A stretch of DNA of 37,782 nt from Fidelibacterota bacterium (GTDB lineage: Bacteria; Marinisomatota; Marinisomatia; Marinisomatales; TCS55): positions 1 through 37,782 of the forward strand of contig SCKQ01000019.1 in assembly GCA_004124535.1 (NCBI GenBank), read 5' to 3'. Every line of letters starts with the position of its first letter. The first letter of the stretch is position 1. A model generated the notes under the pieces. It made no database searches and had not been told where the DNA came from. It was given only the letters and a program-made list of their open reading frames with translations. Below, in pieces: positions 34,857-37,782 of the stretch. Both the position numbers and the translations under genes were made by a program.

Positions 34857-35807
34857 TTACTTGGCCATCACCTGCCGGTGAATGATTTTTCCTTTTGGAT
34901 CGCGGATGAGGATCGTAACCTCGTTCAGTTCCGGGTCGAAGTCATATTCGATGGTTTCTGTTATGTTACCCCGATCATCGAAGAAACTTTTCTTCAGGAG
35001 AGAATTGTCCATGGCAAAGGTTAGCTCATGTTTACCCATAAAGCTACTGTCAGCCCGGTAATACTTAGAGGTAGTGATTTTAAAGTTTATGGGATTAAGA
35101 GAATCTCCTACTGTTTCAAAGCGATAAATGAAATCGTAGAAGTAGTAGATATTTCCTATGTCATCTTTTACTGTGGTGTTGAGGGGACGACCCAGTCTGT
35201 TGTGTCTGAATTGCGCGATCCAGCCGGGCTTCATCTCGCTCAAAGATGGATGATAGAGGTGAGGATCAAGGGCTGTCAGCGGAAGGTGTGAATTAAAGAG
35301 AACCGATAGTTTCGAGTCCTTCATCTGCTTGTCCCATTCAATATGATATGTCCAGAGGAGGCTGTTTCGTTTCCGGAAGTGTTCCACGGTTCTGACATGT
35401 TCATCATCTGTAAAAGTTGCCCGGTAAAAAGGACGAGACCCGACTTTGAATTCAGGGACTTCCTCATCTAGTGTGCGGGAGTGTGGATCCCACTTCTCAA
35501 AGTAGCGGAACGGCGGCCTCGGCTTTGGGAAAAGTTCACGTTTCTCCATCTTTTTACCTCGCTGTTTTTGGGGAGGTATAAACTCAATGGAGACTACTTT
35601 ACCTTGAGCATCGTAAGTAACCTTGAAATGATTCTTTCGCCGAGCATCTTTTGATGAGATTTCGTTACCGAGGATATCCTTCCTTTTAAGATTTGTGTCG
35701 AAATATTTTACAGTCTTTGCTTCTTTTTTGGTATCTTGTTTTGCCGGAGTTTCGGTCAGAAGAAATGACCAGATGATCAGAATGGAAAGTCCAGTAATCC
35801 GGATCAC
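34857..35807 (-). CDS. Unknown secreted protein coupled to dnaG
   Basis: A 316-residue protein starting at GTG, with a signal-like N-terminus (IRITGLSILIIWSFLLTETP) and a basic, strand-rich remainder with no recognised domain. Pairs of short strands such as KVTYDAQGKVVSIEF and FFDDRGNITETIEYDF look like RHS/YD-type or MORN-like beta hairpins, and DPKGKIIHRQVMAK closes it. Its GTG overlaps the TGA of dnaG (GTGA, 4 nt), so it is translated by coupling to the primase gene. This makes a secreted protein a stable passenger of a replication gene; no shared function is implied by the sequence. Confidence 0.78.
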   Translation of the reverse strand: MIRITGLSILIIWSFLLTETPAKQDTKKEAKTVKYFDTNLKRKDILGNEISSKDARRKNHFKVTYDAQGKVVSIEFIPPQKQRGKKMEKRELFPKPRPPFRYFEKWDPHSRTLDEEVPEFKVGSRPFYRATFTDDEHVRTVEHFRKRNSLLWTYHIEWDKQMKDSKLSVLFNSHLPLTALDPHLYHPSLSEMKPGWIAQFRHNRLGRPLNTTVKDDIGNIYYFYDFIYRFETVGDSLNPINFKITTSKYYRADSSFMGKHELTFAMDNSLLKKSFFDDRGNITETIEYDFDPELNEVTILIRDPKGKIIHRQVMAK

Positions 35808-37579
35808 GGTTCCAGGTTTAGGAGTTCATCCCGCCGGTTTTTAAGCGAGTTGAGTTCAGACTGAAGAGAGATGACTTCTGTTAGTATATGGGAGGCATCG
35901 TCCCCCTTTTGTTCAAGTTCGCGTAGCTTAATGCGATGCTCGGAAATCTGCTCCTTCAGGGGAGCTTTCTCCAAGGTGATTATACAGTCCACTGTAGCCT
36001 GAAATGTTGTTGTGTGATTTTCAGCTTCGAAGAGAATTTTAGAAGCAAGATTTCGATGTTCTGCCTCTTCAAATTTTTCCAGAAGTTGGGAAAAATTCTC
36101 TTTTTCAGTTATCATAAGTTGGTCTGCCAGTTTTCTTAAAATAGGGTGTTTGAAACGATCTGTAGATATATGTTCTTTCAGAGGTGTGAGGATTGTTTCG
36201 TCACCGAGTGCCAGCAATCTGATCAGTTCAAGTTGAGCCTTATCTGCAGGTGAGGAGAAGTAAGTGGAGTTTACATCACTCTGGCTGGTTTGATCCCGCT
36301 GTCTTCGAGATCTGCGTTTAATCATATTGATGAGAACATTATCTTCTACTGTAAGTAGATTAGAAACTCTGCGAATGGTATGCTGCTGTATAATGGGGTC
36401 TTTTATTCCCGCCAACTCAACGGCAATATCTTGAGCTAGATTGGATCTATCCGCTGGTTTATTAAGGTCATAACCGGAATGTTTAATGTGGAAATCCAGA
36501 ACATCAGTCCCTTCATAAATTGCCTTTTCGAAAGCTTCCTTACCGATCTCACGAATCCAGCTATCAGGATCGGCTTCATCAGGTAGCTCAACAAGTGAAG
36601 GTGTCACTCCTCCGCGAGTGAGAGTATAGCCGGCACGAATGGCTGCTTTTCTCCCGGCATCATCACCATCATAAGCCAGATGTGCAGAATCAACGAATCT
36701 GCGGATCTGGTTAACGTGTCCATCAGTGAGGGCGGTACCGCTGGTAGCCGCGAGGTTAGTAATGCCCTGTTGGAATAACTGGAGGAAATCAGTGTAACCT
36801 TCCAGAATAACTATGGATCGTTCTTTTCGGATGAAGTCTCTCGTTGCTTCAAGACCGAAGAGAATATTACTTTTATTGTAGATAGGCGTTTCCGGGGAAT
36901 TCAAATACTTAGCGTCGCTCTCTCCGGATAAATCCCGACCGCCAAATGCTACTGTCCGCCCGGAAAGATTTACAATGGGGAAGAGAATGCGATTTCGGAA
37001 ACGGTCAAAGCGTCCTTTGCTGTTTTTAGCAAAAAGACCACTCTTATCTAAAACTTCAGCTGGGAAGTTAGCTCCCTTAACTTTTTTCAGGAGTGAATCC
37101 CATTCATCTCCGGAACATCCCAACCTAAACTTTTTTATAGTCTGTTCGGAAAAACCTCGCTCAGAAAGGTATTCAAGAGCTTTAGCTCCTTCATCAGAGT
37201 AAAGAATCGTATGGTAGTGTTCAACTGCAAGTTCATGTATGTCATAGAGATGAGTAAATAACTTATTAGAACGGTCGCCCTGCTCAGACTTGATCTGAAC
37301 TCCGTATCGTTTCCCAAGTTGCCGAACCGCATCCACGAATTCAATTTTTTCGTACTCCATGATAAAAGAGATTACGTTTCCTCCTCTACCGCACCCAAAA
37401 CAGTGAAAAATCTGCTTCTCAGGCGCTACGCTAAAGGATGGGGTTTTTTCTACATGAAATGGGCAGAGACCAAAAAAGTTGCGCCCACGTCGCTTCAGAT
37501 CAACATAATCTGAAACTATATCCAGAATATCGGCAGTGTCCCGGATTTGATCTATAGTTTCCTGTGGAATAAGAGCCAT
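35804..37579 (-). CDS. dnaG: DNA primase DnaG
   Basis: A 591-residue primase that makes RNA primers for replication in the cytoplasm. The N-terminal zinc-binding domain has Cys39, His42, Cys60 and Cys63 (LCPFHVEKTPSF; HCFGCGRGG). The RNA-polymerase/TOPRIM core holds VILEGYTD with Glu260 and AYDGDDAGRKA, the metal-binding acidic residues. The C-terminal part (about 430-591) is helical with coiled-coil-like KLRELEQKGDD and LQSELNSLKNRRDELLNL, in the place of the DnaB-interacting domain. Length is typical. The upstream gene ends 4 bp before the ATG. No rpsU or rpoD partner (the classical macromolecular-synthesis operon) is in the visible stretch. Confidence 0.97.
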   Translation of the reverse strand: MALIPQETIDQIRDTADILDIVSDYVDLKRRGRNFFGLCPFHVEKTPSFSVAPEKQIFHCFGCGRGGNVISFIMEYEKIEFVDAVRQLGKRYGVQIKSEQGDRSNKLFTHLYDIHELAVEHYHTILYSDEGAKALEYLSERGFSEQTIKKFRLGCSGDEWDSLLKKVKGANFPAEVLDKSGLFAKNSKGRFDRFRNRILFPIVNLSGRTVAFGGRDLSGESDAKYLNSPETPIYNKSNILFGLEATRDFIRKERSIVILEGYTDFLQLFQQGITNLAATSGTALTDGHVNQIRRFVDSAHLAYDGDDAGRKAAIRAGYTLTRGGVTPSLVELPDEADPDSWIREIGKEAFEKAIYEGTDVLDFHIKHSGYDLNKPADRSNLAQDIAVELAGIKDPIIQQHTIRRVSNLLTVEDNVLINMIKRRSRRQRDQTSQSDVNSTYFSSPADKAQLELIRLLALGDETILTPLKEHISTDRFKHPILRKLADQLMITEKENFSQLLEKFEEAEHRNLASKILFEAENHTTTFQATVDCIITLEKAPLKEQISEHRIKLRELEQKGDDASHILTEVISLQSELNSLKNRRDELLNLEP

Positions 37580-37583
37580 ATAA

Positions 37584-37782
37584 TTAATTTTCTTTGGAAG
37601 AAATTAAAGTTCGTGATCTTTCGGGTACTTCATAATCCAGCTTTTTCTTAAACCACTTTTCGCTTTTGTTTGCAAGCGGTTCTATGCCTGAATAGTTCAT
37701 AACCCACTCTCTGTAACCACTAAGATGATTAAATAGATAAGAACGTTCTCTGAAATCTCCAACAGTTTTTGTTGTAGGCACT
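37584..37782 (-). CDS. C-terminal end of an unknown gene upstream of dnaG (partial)
   Basis: The frame is open to the window edge and stops at a TAA (37586-37584) 4 bp before dnaG. About 65 residues are visible: a Tyr/Arg-rich segment (FRERSYLFNHLSGYREWVMN) followed by a charged, basic tail. A GTG at 37781 could be a start, but the gene most likely continues outside the window. I recognise no family; the close spacing implies the same operon as dnaG. Confidence 0.55.
   Translation of the reverse strand, partial: VPTTKTVGDFRERSYLFNHLSGYREWVMNYSGIEPLANKSEKWFKKKLDYEVPERSRTLISSKEN

Overview
The window looks like a bacterial chromosome segment from the FCB superphylum. The best guess is a Marinimicrobia (Neomarinimicrobiota)-like or related marine lineage. 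This rests on gene content: two SusC/TonB-type receptors with an N-terminal carboxypeptidase-regulatory-like domain, a DUF5916/CBM9-like outer-membrane protein, a secreted GH20 hexosaminidase with lipoprotein signal, a fused ATP sulfurylase/APS kinase, and many lipoproteins. No rRNA or universal marker was available, so the phylum is an inference.

Layout. Positions 1-1746 are the right end of an integrated element that extends off the left edge: the tail of an unknown gene, three iteron-like repeats, a tyrosine integrase, and the 3' half of a CAU-anticodon tRNA forming the attachment site. The integrase stop codon lies inside the tRNA anticodon loop. Positions 1864-9102 hold an unknown protein, a hotdog thioesterase, a GH20 hexosaminidase, a small lipoprotein, a cation/proton antiporter, and an MltC-like transglycosylase broken by an in-frame TGA. 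Positions 9272-14585 hold a CRP-like palindromic site, an acidic membrane-anchored protein, a terminator, an MltD-like LysM transglycosylase and a TonB receptor. Positions 14592-20701 hold a pair of unknown proteins (multi-pass membrane protein plus a probable DUF3228), GpmA, a beta-propeller lipoprotein, Sat-CysC and a DUF971 protein.

Positions 20770-25504 hold tRNA-Val(CAC), an AT-rich patch with an internally triplicated Gly-rich outer-membrane-like protein carrying a 19-bp perfect inverted repeat in its coding sequence, and a translationally coupled pair (polytopic membrane protein with a duplicated D/H/PPH motif plus a His/Met-rich periplasmic protein). Positions 25505-27345 are a gluconate kinase/permease operon. 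Positions 27476-31734 hold the DUF5916 protein, MutM, a MORN-type repeat protein and an SRAP (YedK/HMCES) protein. Positions 31921-34803 are a second TonB receptor with promoter and terminator. Positions 34857-37782 are a leftward operon: the end of an unknown gene, dnaG, and a secreted protein overlapping dnaG by four bases.

The genome is compact. Six of seven convergent gene pairs end within 8 nt of each other, four with directly abutting stop codons. The least explained systems are the 22845-25504 membrane/periplasmic pair and the 21140-22774 triplicated protein with its embedded hairpin.
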